DNA of 22,331 bases from a virus: positions 1 through 22,331 of IMG/VR virus record IMGVR_UViG_3300023104_000019, one strand, 5' to 3'. A program made the translations under genes and the position numbers. The number at the start of each line of letters is the position of its first letter. The first letter of the stretch is position 1. Shown piece after piece: positions 15,755 to 21,888 of the stretch. Under the pieces are notes generated by a model, which was given only the letters and a program-made list of their open reading frames with translations, made no database searches and had not been told where the DNA came from.

Positions 15755-15774
15755 TTTAAAACAGCTTTAAAATG
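15755..15774 (+). promoter_or_regulatory. TTTAAAAC-N3-TTTAAAATG leader of the gp25-like gene
   Basis: This repeats the motif seen at 9190-9209 before another tail-region gene (17 of 20 positions the same, including the ATG). It may be a translation-enhancing leader or chance AT-rich similarity; nothing else in the window clearly shares it. Confidence 0.35.
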
Positions 15775-16059
15775 ACAGATTTCTTATTAGACGATGATTT
15801 GGATTTACGTATTTCTGATGATGGAGATTTTGTAGTTGGTGAAAGCTCAGCTCAACATCAAAAAATATTGATTTTAGCTGATAAAACGGAATTTAAAGAA
15901 GTACCCATGAGAGGTGTTGGAGCTAGAAGATATTTAGAAGATAGCGACCCAAGCAGTTTAGCCAGGGAAATTAGAACTGAGTTTATAGCGGATGGAATGA
16001 CAGTAAATAAAATAAAAATTGCTGATGACTTGAATACTCAGGTAGACGCTAATTATTAA
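15772..16059 (+). CDS. Baseplate wedge protein, gp25/GPW-like
   Basis: This 95-residue acidic protein matches the usual size and order of the GPW/gp25 baseplate wedge, which nucleates sheath assembly. The beginning DFLLDDDLDLRISDDGDFVVGESSAQHQKILI contains the 'D..L...G...........Q.I...L' pattern of the family. The C-terminal part (PMRGVGARRYLEDSDPSSLAREIRTEFIADGMTVNKIKIADD) keeps the helix pattern where W proteins bind the J protein. The identification is strengthened by its place between spike and J-like proteins. Confidence 0.8.
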   Translation: MTDFLLDDDLDLRISDDGDFVVGESSAQHQKILILADKTEFKEVPMRGVGARRYLEDSDPSSLAREIRTEFIADGMTVNKIKIADDLNTQVDANY

Positions 16060-16063
16060 GAAA

Positions 16064-16363
16064 ATGACAGTAACGGCATTAATATTACAATCTTGGTTTG
16101 ACATCGCTATCCGATACACAGGAAATGTTACCAATGCGTATGCTATTGCTTTTGAAAATGGCTTTAATATAACCGATGACATTACACCTGGACAAACAGT
16201 TATTATTTCTGATAGCATATTAAAATCAACCAAGGAAGTTTCTTTTTTTCAAGGAAAGGATATTATGCCTGCAACCTCAATTTCAACTACCGATTTAGAA
16301 CAAATAAACCCAACGTTAGGCATTGGAACAATGGTAATTGCCTCAACTTTTATAGTAGGATAA
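16064..16363 (+). CDS. LysM-like small baseplate protein
   Basis: This 99-residue protein has an N-terminal ~45-residue LysM-type fold pattern: QSWFDIAIRYTGNVTNAYAIAFENGF, then DDITPGQTVIISDSIL, which matches the LysM 'ytv..gDtL..IA..y....n......N.l....l.pG..l.ip' order. In P2/Mu-like phages small LysM proteins (gpX-like) join hub and wedge, or hold the tail to peptidoglycan. The C-terminal portion is short and not assigned. It sits between gp25-like and J-like genes, start 4 bp after the previous stop. The fold call is reasonable; its role is inferred from gene order. Confidence 0.65.
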   Translation: MTVTALILQSWFDIAIRYTGNVTNAYAIAFENGFNITDDITPGQTVIISDSILKSTKEVSFFQGKDIMPATSISTTDLEQINPTLGIGTMVIASTFIVG

Positions 16364-16364
16364 C

Positions 16365-17204
16365 ATGGCTAGAACAATAACAGAAATACAAAACCAAATT
16401 TTTGCAAAAATAGCTGGTGATCCTAAATTAACGGCATTGAATTCCGTGAGTAAAGTGGCTATTTATCGCTTATTTGTATTTGTGGTGGCTTATGCTTGTT
16501 GGCTGTTAGAAGTTATTTTCGATAGCCATGCAGCACAAATAGACAACGCTATTTTACAACAAAAAAGCGGAACTCCAAACTGGTATAAAAATAAAGCTTT
16601 GGCTTTTCAGTATGGATTTGATTTGTTGCCCGATAGTGATATATATGATAACACGGGCTATACGGATGAAGAAATTGAAGCTTCAAAAATCGTGAAATAT
16701 TGTTCGGTGAAAGAATCGCAGGAATCAAACCGATTAGTTATAAAAGTGGCGGGCGAATCAGGTGATGATTTGCAACCATTGGAAGGTGAAGAAAAAACGG
16801 CTTTTGATGCTTATTTACAAGAAATAAAATATGCAGGTGTTAAATTATTAGTTGTCAATAATCCCGCTGATAAACTACTGTTAAAAATGGAGGTTTATTA
16901 TGATGTTTTGGTATTAGACAATAATGGAACTAGCATCTTAAACGGTGATAAACCTGTCGAAAAAGCAATTCGGGCTTATATGAAAGCTTTGCCATTTAAC
17001 GGTGAGTTAGTATTGAATGATCTGATTGGTTATTTGCGATTAGTACCAGGAGTAAAAAACGTCCATATTAATACAGCCAGTGCCAGTGCTTATGATAATG
17101 TTACGAGCGCTTTTTTAGACTATGTGGGAATTTATGTTCGCACTATTCCAAGCGCTGGATATTTTGAAATAGAAACCTTTGAAAACGTGAGTTATGTGGT
17201 ATAA
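16365..17204 (+). CDS. Baseplate assembly protein J-like
   Basis: This 279-residue protein begins MARTITEIQNQIFAKIAGDP, the typical N-terminus of J-like baseplate wedges. It continues with VSKVAIYRLFVFVVAYACWLLEVIFDSHAAQIDNAILQQKSGT, the helical region that packs at the wedge core. The middle is rich in strand (NRLVIKVAGESGDD, YYDVLVLDNNGTSIL), and the C-terminus contains VEKAIRAYMKALPFNGELVLNDLIGYLRLVPGVKNVHINTASASAY, a region where J-like proteins have an 'i..y.......g....s.l...i....gV..v' motif. It overlaps the I-like gene by 11 bp. J, I and W form the wedge of the contractile baseplate. Confidence 0.82.
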   Translation: MARTITEIQNQIFAKIAGDPKLTALNSVSKVAIYRLFVFVVAYACWLLEVIFDSHAAQIDNAILQQKSGTPNWYKNKALAFQYGFDLLPDSDIYDNTGYTDEEIEASKIVKYCSVKESQESNRLVIKVAGESGDDLQPLEGEEKTAFDAYLQEIKYAGVKLLVVNNPADKLLLKMEVYYDVLVLDNNGTSILNGDKPVEKAIRAYMKALPFNGELVLNDLIGYLRLVPGVKNVHINTASASAYDNVTSAFLDYVGIYVRTIPSAGYFEIETFENVSYVV

Positions 17205-17658
17205 AGTGAACTGGAACAAGCTCGTTATTTTGCTTTTGCCCACCTTTTTGCGAAAGCCTGTTCTTGTACGTTATCTGCAAGCTTTGGTTTCTCCTATTGG
17301 GACTTTGCATTATAAATGGCTGCAAAAGCGGGATGCCGATTGGTACAAGCTCAATCATACAGGACAAGTTTGTTATTTACGAAAGGTTCTTAATGATGCT
17401 CTGGATGTTTCAGACAGACGAATTTACATTGATGAAGGAAATTCATTCCCTCGAAAATACATCTACACAAGAGCCGAAAACAAGCCTCATTTTTTAGGTA
17501 AGATGTTTATTTATCGGAATGAGGAATATACAAATACGGGTGCTGACTTTATTGTTTTTGTACCACCTGAGATTATAAATACTAAGATTCACGAATTGAA
17601 ATATTTAATTGAATATTACAAATTAGCTTCAAAACGCTATCAAATACGACCGATATGA
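17194..17658 (+). CDS. Baseplate/tail-tip protein I-like
   Basis: This 154-residue protein overlaps the 3' end of the J-like gene by 11 bp and the start of the fibre gene by 4 bp. Its N-terminus (NWNKLVILLLPTFLRKPVLVRYLQALVSPI) has the 'LLP..LR......yl.al..pi..l...w' pattern of tail-protein I-like wedge proteins in Bacteroidota Mu-like phages. The remaining region is beta-rich (DRRIYIDEGNSFPRKYIYTRAE) and ends in a helix rich in Lys/Tyr (TKIHELKYLIEYYKLASKRYQI). In P2-like baseplates gpI binds J and anchors the fibres. The evidence is position plus the N-terminal pattern. Confidence 0.7.
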   Translation: MWYKVNWNKLVILLLPTFLRKPVLVRYLQALVSPIGTLHYKWLQKRDADWYKLNHTGQVCYLRKVLNDALDVSDRRIYIDEGNSFPRKYIYTRAENKPHFLGKMFIYRNEEYTNTGADFIVFVPPEIINTKIHELKYLIEYYKLASKRYQIRPI

Positions 17659-18461
17659 ATACTATTAATTTTAACCAAAGTATTGGTTTTCCTTTAGAAA
17701 CGGAGATTTTGGATTTTATGCAAAAGTCATATTCGCTTTTCAATGCTTTTGGAGCTGTAGCGGGTGATTTTTCTATAATTAAAGGTTGTGAAGTTTCGGG
17801 TGGAGCAGTAAACGATGGCGTCGTTTACATCAACGGTGAACTATTGCCATTTAAAGGCGCACCAATTGACGCTAATGTTGTAATTATTGAAGAAAAACAG
17901 GCTTTAGAATTTGAAGATACCATTTCCCGAGACGTAACATTTACAAGATATGCCACTTTTGGTGGTGGATCAGTACAATGGGCGTGGTCAACTTTTAAAC
18001 GTGGAATGCCTACCATTGATATTGCATCAGCTTTAGCGGGAAAAGCAAGCGAAACTGCTTTGAGCAATCTGGCTAATACCGTCACCACGATGTTAAATAA
18101 ATTGAACACAATCGATGAACATGCCAAAGTACAAGTTAACACCGATTGGAACGCAACATCTGGGAAAGCTCAACTTCTAAATAAACCCGATTATTCGAGT
18201 CCTTACCTTTATAAAGGGTATGCAGTTATTGGAGATATTGTGACAACAGACATGCTAAGAACTATAAATTTTCCGAATGTTGGGACGAATAATTACATGG
18301 TTTTAGGAAGTTTAAGATGTAATACTTCAGATTGGAATAAAGACAATGACGTTTTCTGGACTTGGAGAAATCAAGGAAATACTTCTTTCGATTTAATTTT
18401 AAGAGAAATAACTGGTAACGTTCAAGATTTAACTTTTTACTACATATTAATACCACTATAA
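17655..18461 (+). CDS. Tail fibre protein (proximal)
   Basis: This 268-residue fibre starts with a baseplate-attachment-like N-terminus (MNTINFNQSIGFPLETEILDFMQKSYSLFNAFGAVAGDFSIIKGCEVSGGAVNDGVVYINGELLPF). This resembles the first domain of fibre proteins of Mu-like phages, which have a repeated 'G..f..........g......i.G......dg..yi.gel' pattern. A helical section (ALAGKASETALSNLANTVTTMLNKLNTIDEHAKVQVNTDW) probably forms a trimeric coiled coil. The C-terminus is beta-rich (GTNNYMVLGSLRCNTSDW...YILIPL) and may be a receptor-binding or hub domain. No chaperone domain is visible. The role is based on location after baseplate genes and domain order. Confidence 0.72.
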   Translation: MNTINFNQSIGFPLETEILDFMQKSYSLFNAFGAVAGDFSIIKGCEVSGGAVNDGVVYINGELLPFKGAPIDANVVIIEEKQALEFEDTISRDVTFTRYATFGGGSVQWAWSTFKRGMPTIDIASALAGKASETALSNLANTVTTMLNKLNTIDEHAKVQVNTDWNATSGKAQLLNKPDYSSPYLYKGYAVIGDIVTTDMLRTINFPNVGTNNYMVLGSLRCNTSDWNKDNDVFWTWRNQGNTSFDLILREITGNVQDLTFYYILIPL

Positions 18462-18462
18462 C

Positions 18463-19425
18463 ATGGCAGTTACAGACAAATCAATAATAAAAAACTGGTT
18501 TAAAAACGGTTTGATTCCTTTTCAAGAACACTTTTGGAATTGGATTGATAGTTTTAGACACATGAACGATAAAATTCCTTTGGCTGATGTTGAGGGAATT
18601 GATGATGCTCTGAATAGTAAGGCCAGTGCAACGGTTTTAAATCAACACATCACAGCAAATGATGCACATCAGGCATTGTTTGAATTAAAGCAAAGTTTAA
18701 TCGAAAAAGGTCAAGCAAATGGATACGTTCCATTAAATGAAATCATAAAGATTTCATCTCAATTTTTGGATATTGTTGACGATCTTATTACTGGCGGTTC
18801 TACGGCTTTGGCATCTGCTGAAACCGTTAAAACTTTGAAAGGTCAAATAGATGCCATAAACTTGATTTTAACCTCTGATGATGTTAATCTTGACACCGTT
18901 CAGGAGCTTGTAGATGCAATTAAAGAAGTTGAAACTTCATTGCAAACTATCTTGGTGAACGACCTGACCACGGGCGGAACTACCAAAGCTCTTACTGCTG
19001 AAATGGGTAAGAGTTTAAAGGCTTTGATTGATGCTTTGGGAACTAATAAGGTTGACAAAGTTGCGGGTGAAAGATTGATTAGTGCAGCGGAACAGTTGCA
19101 GTTATCTAATTTGTCAATTGATTTATCGGGTAAACAAGATATTGCCAATCAAATTGAGGTGAATGTTTCGCAAAATGCACAGGCATCGTGGCACGGTAAA
19201 ACCGTTTTTTTTACGGCTAATGTTACTATAACAATACCAGCAGCGGGCTTGCCAACTGGATACACCTTCGAAGGTGTTACACCTCCTAGTTGTAGTGTCA
19301 CATGGGCGATTATTGCGCCAAAGGTTTGGGCTTTGGGTTCACCCGCTGCCACACCCGAAAAAAGCATTTTTACACTAATGCAGCTAATGAGTAATAGTAA
19401 TAATATTTATTTATTTGGATTGTAA
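18463..19425 (+). CDS. Tail fibre / short shaft protein
   Basis: This 320-residue protein has long trimeric coiled-coil-like and spacer segments typical of tail fibres. These include KASATVLNQHITANDAHQALFELKQSLIEKG, a TGGSTALASAETVKTLKGQIDAI segment (about residues 109-130), and DLTTGGTTKALTAEMGKSLKALIDALG further on. Similar 'GG..ALSAE.GK.L' phrases recur in fibres of Bacteroidota phages and likely form a shaft. The C-terminal ~100 residues are beta-rich, with a Thr/Pro-rich section (ANVTITIPAAGLPTGYTFEGVTPPSCSVTWAII). It follows the first fibre gene at once and its stop is one base before the next start codon, suggesting the LRR protein is made together with it. Confidence 0.7.
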   Translation: MAVTDKSIIKNWFKNGLIPFQEHFWNWIDSFRHMNDKIPLADVEGIDDALNSKASATVLNQHITANDAHQALFELKQSLIEKGQANGYVPLNEIIKISSQFLDIVDDLITGGSTALASAETVKTLKGQIDAINLILTSDDVNLDTVQELVDAIKEVETSLQTILVNDLTTGGTTKALTAEMGKSLKALIDALGTNKVDKVAGERLISAAEQLQLSNLSIDLSGKQDIANQIEVNVSQNAQASWHGKTVFFTANVTITIPAAGLPTGYTFEGVTPPSCSVTWAIIAPKVWALGSPAATPEKSIFTLMQLMSNSNNIYLFGL

Positions 19426-19426
19426 A

Positions 19427-20944
19427 ATGGGATTGCAAAAAACAGTTTTCGGAATGACCAAAGCAAAGCCTAACACGTTTATTGGCGGTGTATCTGGAAC
19501 AATAAATACACCTGCTTTGGTGGCCGCAAGATTGGGGATTTCAGTTTCGAGAATTAAGGCTTTTTCCGTAATAGGTAGTAATATTCAATTTGCGGTTACT
19601 GGTGGCAGTTATACTATAGCTGCAAATGCTTTTTCAGGTAATGCAAATTTGACTTACTACACAGAGAATTCTAACTTGGTTACAGCAATCGCTTCTTCAG
19701 CTTTTAATGACTGTGTTAAGTTAACAAGTATTGATTTATCTAATTGTACAAGCATAGGAATACAAGCTTTTATCAATTGTGTATTATTAAATAATATTGG
19801 TAGCTTTAATTCTTGTTTAACAATAGCTACAAATGCTTTTAACAATTGTCAATCTTTAGCAGGAAATATAACTCTTCCTGTGTGTACCTCACTTAATGGA
19901 GATAGTGTTTTTAGAGATTGTAAATTAATAACATCTTTTACCGCTAATAGTTTAACTACTATGACAGGTAATAATATGTTTACAGGTTGTACAATGTTTA
20001 CTTCTTTTACTGCTACTAGTTTGACTGTAATAAATGGATTTTCACAATTCTTTAACTTAACTAATTTAACAACTGTAAATGCTCCCTTATTAGTTCTAAC
20101 AAGTTCTAACACTTCGGTTTTTATAAATTGCATAAATTTAGAAAATTTAATAATTGGAAAGCCTACTTCAATAGGTAGTACAGTTTTTTCGGGCTGTGCT
20201 AAGTTAACAAGTATTGATTTATCTAATTGCACAAGTATAGCTATTCAGGCTTTTATAAATTGTGTGTTATTAAGTAATATTGGTAGCTTTAATTCTTGTT
20301 TAACAATAGGGGTAAATGCTTTTAACAATTGTCAATCTTTAGCAGGAAACATAACACTTCCTGTGTGTACCTCACTTAATGGGGATAGTATTTTTAGAGG
20401 TTGTAAATTAATAACATCTTTTACGGCTAATAGTTTAACGACTATATCAGGTAATAATATGTTTCTTGAATGCTTAATGTTTAGTTCGTTTACCGCTACT
20501 AGTTTGACTACGATAAATGGGATTTCGACATTCAGAAATTTAACTAATTTAACAACTGTAAATGCTCCTTTATTGGTTTTAACAAGTTCTAATACAACTA
20601 TTTTTGGCGGGTGTGTAAATTTAGAAACGTTAATAATTGGAAAGCCTACTTCTTTGGGAACAGCTGCTTTTGATGCTTGTTCAAAAATTACAACAATAGA
20701 TTTATCTAATTGTACGTCATTATTAAACCTATCTCTAAGGGGATGTTCTATGTTAAATTCTATATATGCTCCGATTCTTAACACATTAGGTTTAACGTCG
20801 GGCGATGATGGTGTTTTTGGAGTTATAAAAATAGGTATTACGATTACAGTACCAACAGCTTTACAAACAGTTAATTCAGGTGCACCTGATGGCGATTTAC
20901 TCTATGCAGCAACTTCAAGAGGAGCAACAATAGTTTATATATAA
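19427..20944 (+). CDS. Leucine-rich-repeat (BspA-like) tail protein, probable receptor-binding tip
   Basis: This 505-residue protein has many short repeats of BspA/LRR_5 type (e.g. LTSIDLSNCTSIGIQAFINC, SFTANSLTTMTGNNMF, LTTVNAPLLVL) with regular hydrophobic and Asn/Cys positions, forming a solenoid. An internal tandem unit of 161 residues (483 bp) occurs twice, with a third partial copy. The ATG at 19427-19429 is preferred; a TTG at 19415 lies upstream but inside the previous gene. There is no signal peptide, so it is not a bacterial surface BspA. Location after the fibres makes it a likely receptor-binding protein. The C-terminal segment has strand-rich sequence ending GDLLYAATSRGATIVYI. 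Confidence 0.72.
   Translation: MGLQKTVFGMTKAKPNTFIGGVSGTINTPALVAARLGISVSRIKAFSVIGSNIQFAVTGGSYTIAANAFSGNANLTYYTENSNLVTAIASSAFNDCVKLTSIDLSNCTSIGIQAFINCVLLNNIGSFNSCLTIATNAFNNCQSLAGNITLPVCTSLNGDSVFRDCKLITSFTANSLTTMTGNNMFTGCTMFTSFTATSLTVINGFSQFFNLTNLTTVNAPLLVLTSSNTSVFINCINLENLIIGKPTSIGSTVFSGCAKLTSIDLSNCTSIAIQAFINCVLLSNIGSFNSCLTIGVNAFNNCQSLAGNITLPVCTSLNGDSIFRGCKLITSFTANSLTTISGNNMFLECLMFSSFTATSLTTINGISTFRNLTNLTTVNAPLLVLTSSNTTIFGGCVNLETLIIGKPTSLGTAAFDACSKITTIDLSNCTSLLNLSLRGCSMLNSIYAPILNTLGLTSGDDGVFGVIKIGITITVPTALQTVNSGAPDGDLLYAATSRGATIVYI
19685..20650 (+). repeat. Two 483-bp tandem repeat units inside the LRR gene
   Basis: The codons around AAG-TTA-ACA-AGT-ATT-GAT-TTA at 19718 recur at 20201 and, more diverged, at 20684, always 483 bp apart. 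The two full units share long identical blocks (e.g. around TTGGTAGCTTTAATTCTTG and CTGTAAATGCTCC) interrupted by short divergent patches. A third partial unit begins near 20651. Unit borders are approximate, set by the offset and the matching blocks. Confidence 0.85.
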
Positions 20945-20960
20945 TTAAAATCAAATATTT

Positions 20961-21308
20961 ATGATAAAATCAAATATTGAGCTCAATTATGATGCTCGAC
21001 ACGGTGAAAAACACGCCGTTATAGAAATAGAAATAAGTACCTGGTCAACTAATCAAGCAGGTGTTATTTATACCGTAAATGATTATGCAGTTGGCGAAAA
21101 TGAAGCTAAACAGTTAATCAACTCCAAAGATGTTTTTTACACCTCAGAGCAAATTAATCAAATGGATGAACTTATTAGTTCTACAACTGATTTCACAGGA
21201 TTGTCAAGAACTGAAATTGAATGGCTAAAGGTTAAAAAAGCCTTGCTTTATGTCACACAGCAAGCTCCTGTATATGGTTCAATCGCTGCTAACTGGATTG
21301 AAGTATGA
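20961..21308 (+). CDS. Hypothetical small protein after the tail tip
   Basis: This 115-residue protein has no signal or membrane segment and no recognised family. It starts 16 bp after the LRR gene and overlaps the next start codon by 4 bp (ATGA), so it probably belongs to the same late operon. The sequence opens with a beta-rich stretch (SNIELNYDARHGEKHAVIEIEISTWSTNQAGVIYTVNDYAV) and ends with helix (TEIEWLKVKKALLYVTQQAPVYGS). Position after the tip protein suggests a fibre-assembly, tail-tip or accessory factor, but I do not assign one. Confidence 0.6.
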   Translation: MIKSNIELNYDARHGEKHAVIEIEISTWSTNQAGVIYTVNDYAVGENEAKQLINSKDVFYTSEQINQMDELISSTTDFTGLSRTEIEWLKVKKALLYVTQQAPVYGSIAANWIEV

Positions 21309-21703
21309 TAAAGCTATTTATAGAATTATTGTTTTTAGTTGTAGCAATATTGGTATTTCCGTTGCTGTTTGTGGTTGGTTTTGTCTATACTTTTTTCAAG
21401 CATATTTGGAAATTCGATTATTCAATTTCGAAACAACTTTTACCCATAGTTAGAAGTATAAGCCTATTGCTTGACGGTTTAGCCAATGCAGGAGCGGGCG
21501 AACTATTGAATGATGTGTACAAAGTCAACGGTAACATCAAATACGGCAAATGGTATCAAACTATTTCAGCAGTTACGGGATTGTTGCTTTTGCATGTTAA
21601 GGACACGAAGTTAAGGCGGTTCCTGGACAAAGTTTTAGGAACTGATCATTGCGTCGAGGCGATAAGTAAAGAAGATTTATTCTTTTACGAAAAATTTAAG
21701 TAA
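21305..21703 (+). CDS. Small membrane-anchored hypothetical protein
   Basis: The 132 residues begin with a strongly hydrophobic N-terminal segment (about residues 2-33, MIKLFIELLFLVVAILVFPLLFVVGFVYTFF), followed by basic/aromatic residues and a soluble, helical C-terminal ~95 residues. It is a predicted single-pass membrane protein (a signal anchor); a second weak hydrophobic stretch occurs near TISAVTGLLLLHV. The start overlaps the previous gene's end by 4 bp. It is the final apparent phage gene before the structured region. Function unknown; a lysis or superinfection-related membrane role is possible but not supported by any motif. Confidence 0.6.
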   Translation: MIKLFIELLFLVVAILVFPLLFVVGFVYTFFKHIWKFDYSISKQLLPIVRSISLLLDGLANAGAGELLNDVYKVNGNIKYGKWYQTISAVTGLLLLHVKDTKLRRFLDKVLGTDHCVEAISKEDLFFYEKFK

Positions 21704-21876
21704 TGTTTCCAGGAGGCGGGAAAAAAAATAGTCCTCCAACATTTAAAAAAAACTCTCACATCCTTTTTAAACTGACGCATCCAAGGTCGTCGGAGGACTT
21801 AATTATTAAGTCTTCTGATGGTCTTGGATGTGTTTTTTGTTGTAAGGATGTGAGAAGTGCAAATATAGAATATTAA
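21703..21876 (+). CDS. Possible 57-codon ORF overlapping the hairpin region
   Basis: An ATG at 21703-21705 overlaps the TAA of the preceding gene (TAATG), and the frame stays open to a TAA at 21874-21876, reading MFPGGGKKNSPPTF and ending CCKDVRSANIEY. It contains the complete nested hairpin, so its codons are constrained by the stem. The TAATG coupling favours a real gene. The hairpin, the unusual composition (CVFCC, GGGKK) and the lack of any familiar pattern favour a chance ORF. Only the frame itself is seen in the sequence. Confidence 0.25.
   Translation: MFPGGGKKNSPPTFKKNSHILFKLTHPRSSEDLIIKSSDGLGCVFCCKDVRSANIEY
21754..21855 (+). ncRNA. Nested structured RNA / extended hairpin
   Basis: A 12-bp perfect outer stem (21754-21765 with 21844-21855) encloses a continuous 29-bp inner stem (21774-21802 with 21806-21834) with a 3-base loop. 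The inner stem contains seven G-U pairs, at bases 21774, 21777, 21786, 21787, 21789, 21792 and 21795, and no mismatches when read as plus-strand RNA. These positions would be A-C mismatches on the minus strand, so the plus-strand transcript is the likely functional molecule. The region lies between the last phage gene and the TS-like gene. Whether it is a non-coding RNA, a terminator or an attenuator is not known. Confidence 0.6.
21774..21838 (+). terminator. Candidate intrinsic terminator of the late operon
   Basis: The 29-bp inner stem ends with a T-run (21833-21838, TTTTTT, two of whose bases are in the stem), like an oversized Rho-independent terminator. It is at the right place, 71 bp downstream of the last late gene stop. 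The extra 12-bp outer stem and the upstream AGTCCTCC segment are not explained by a simple terminator. Confidence 0.55.
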
Positions 21877-21888
21877 TTAAAAAATGAA

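Noticed and set aside
19849-20784. Two minus-strand frames of 127 and 150 codons in the LRR gene
   Set aside because: They mirror each other because of the 483-bp tandem unit and are opposite to the LRR coding frame.
19415-20944. TTG at 19415 as start of the LRR protein
   Set aside because: It lies within the previous gene's end and an ATG with an A-rich leader follows at 19427.
19427-20944. Diversity-generating retroelement variable region in the LRR gene
   Set aside because: Differences between units are not adenine-specific, and no template repeat or reverse transcriptase is seen.
21754-21855. Simple retron call for the hairpin
   Set aside because: A retron needs an msr region with a branching guanosine and a reverse transcriptase. 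Neither is visible, and there are only 8 bases between the outer and inner stems; kept as a hypothesis only.
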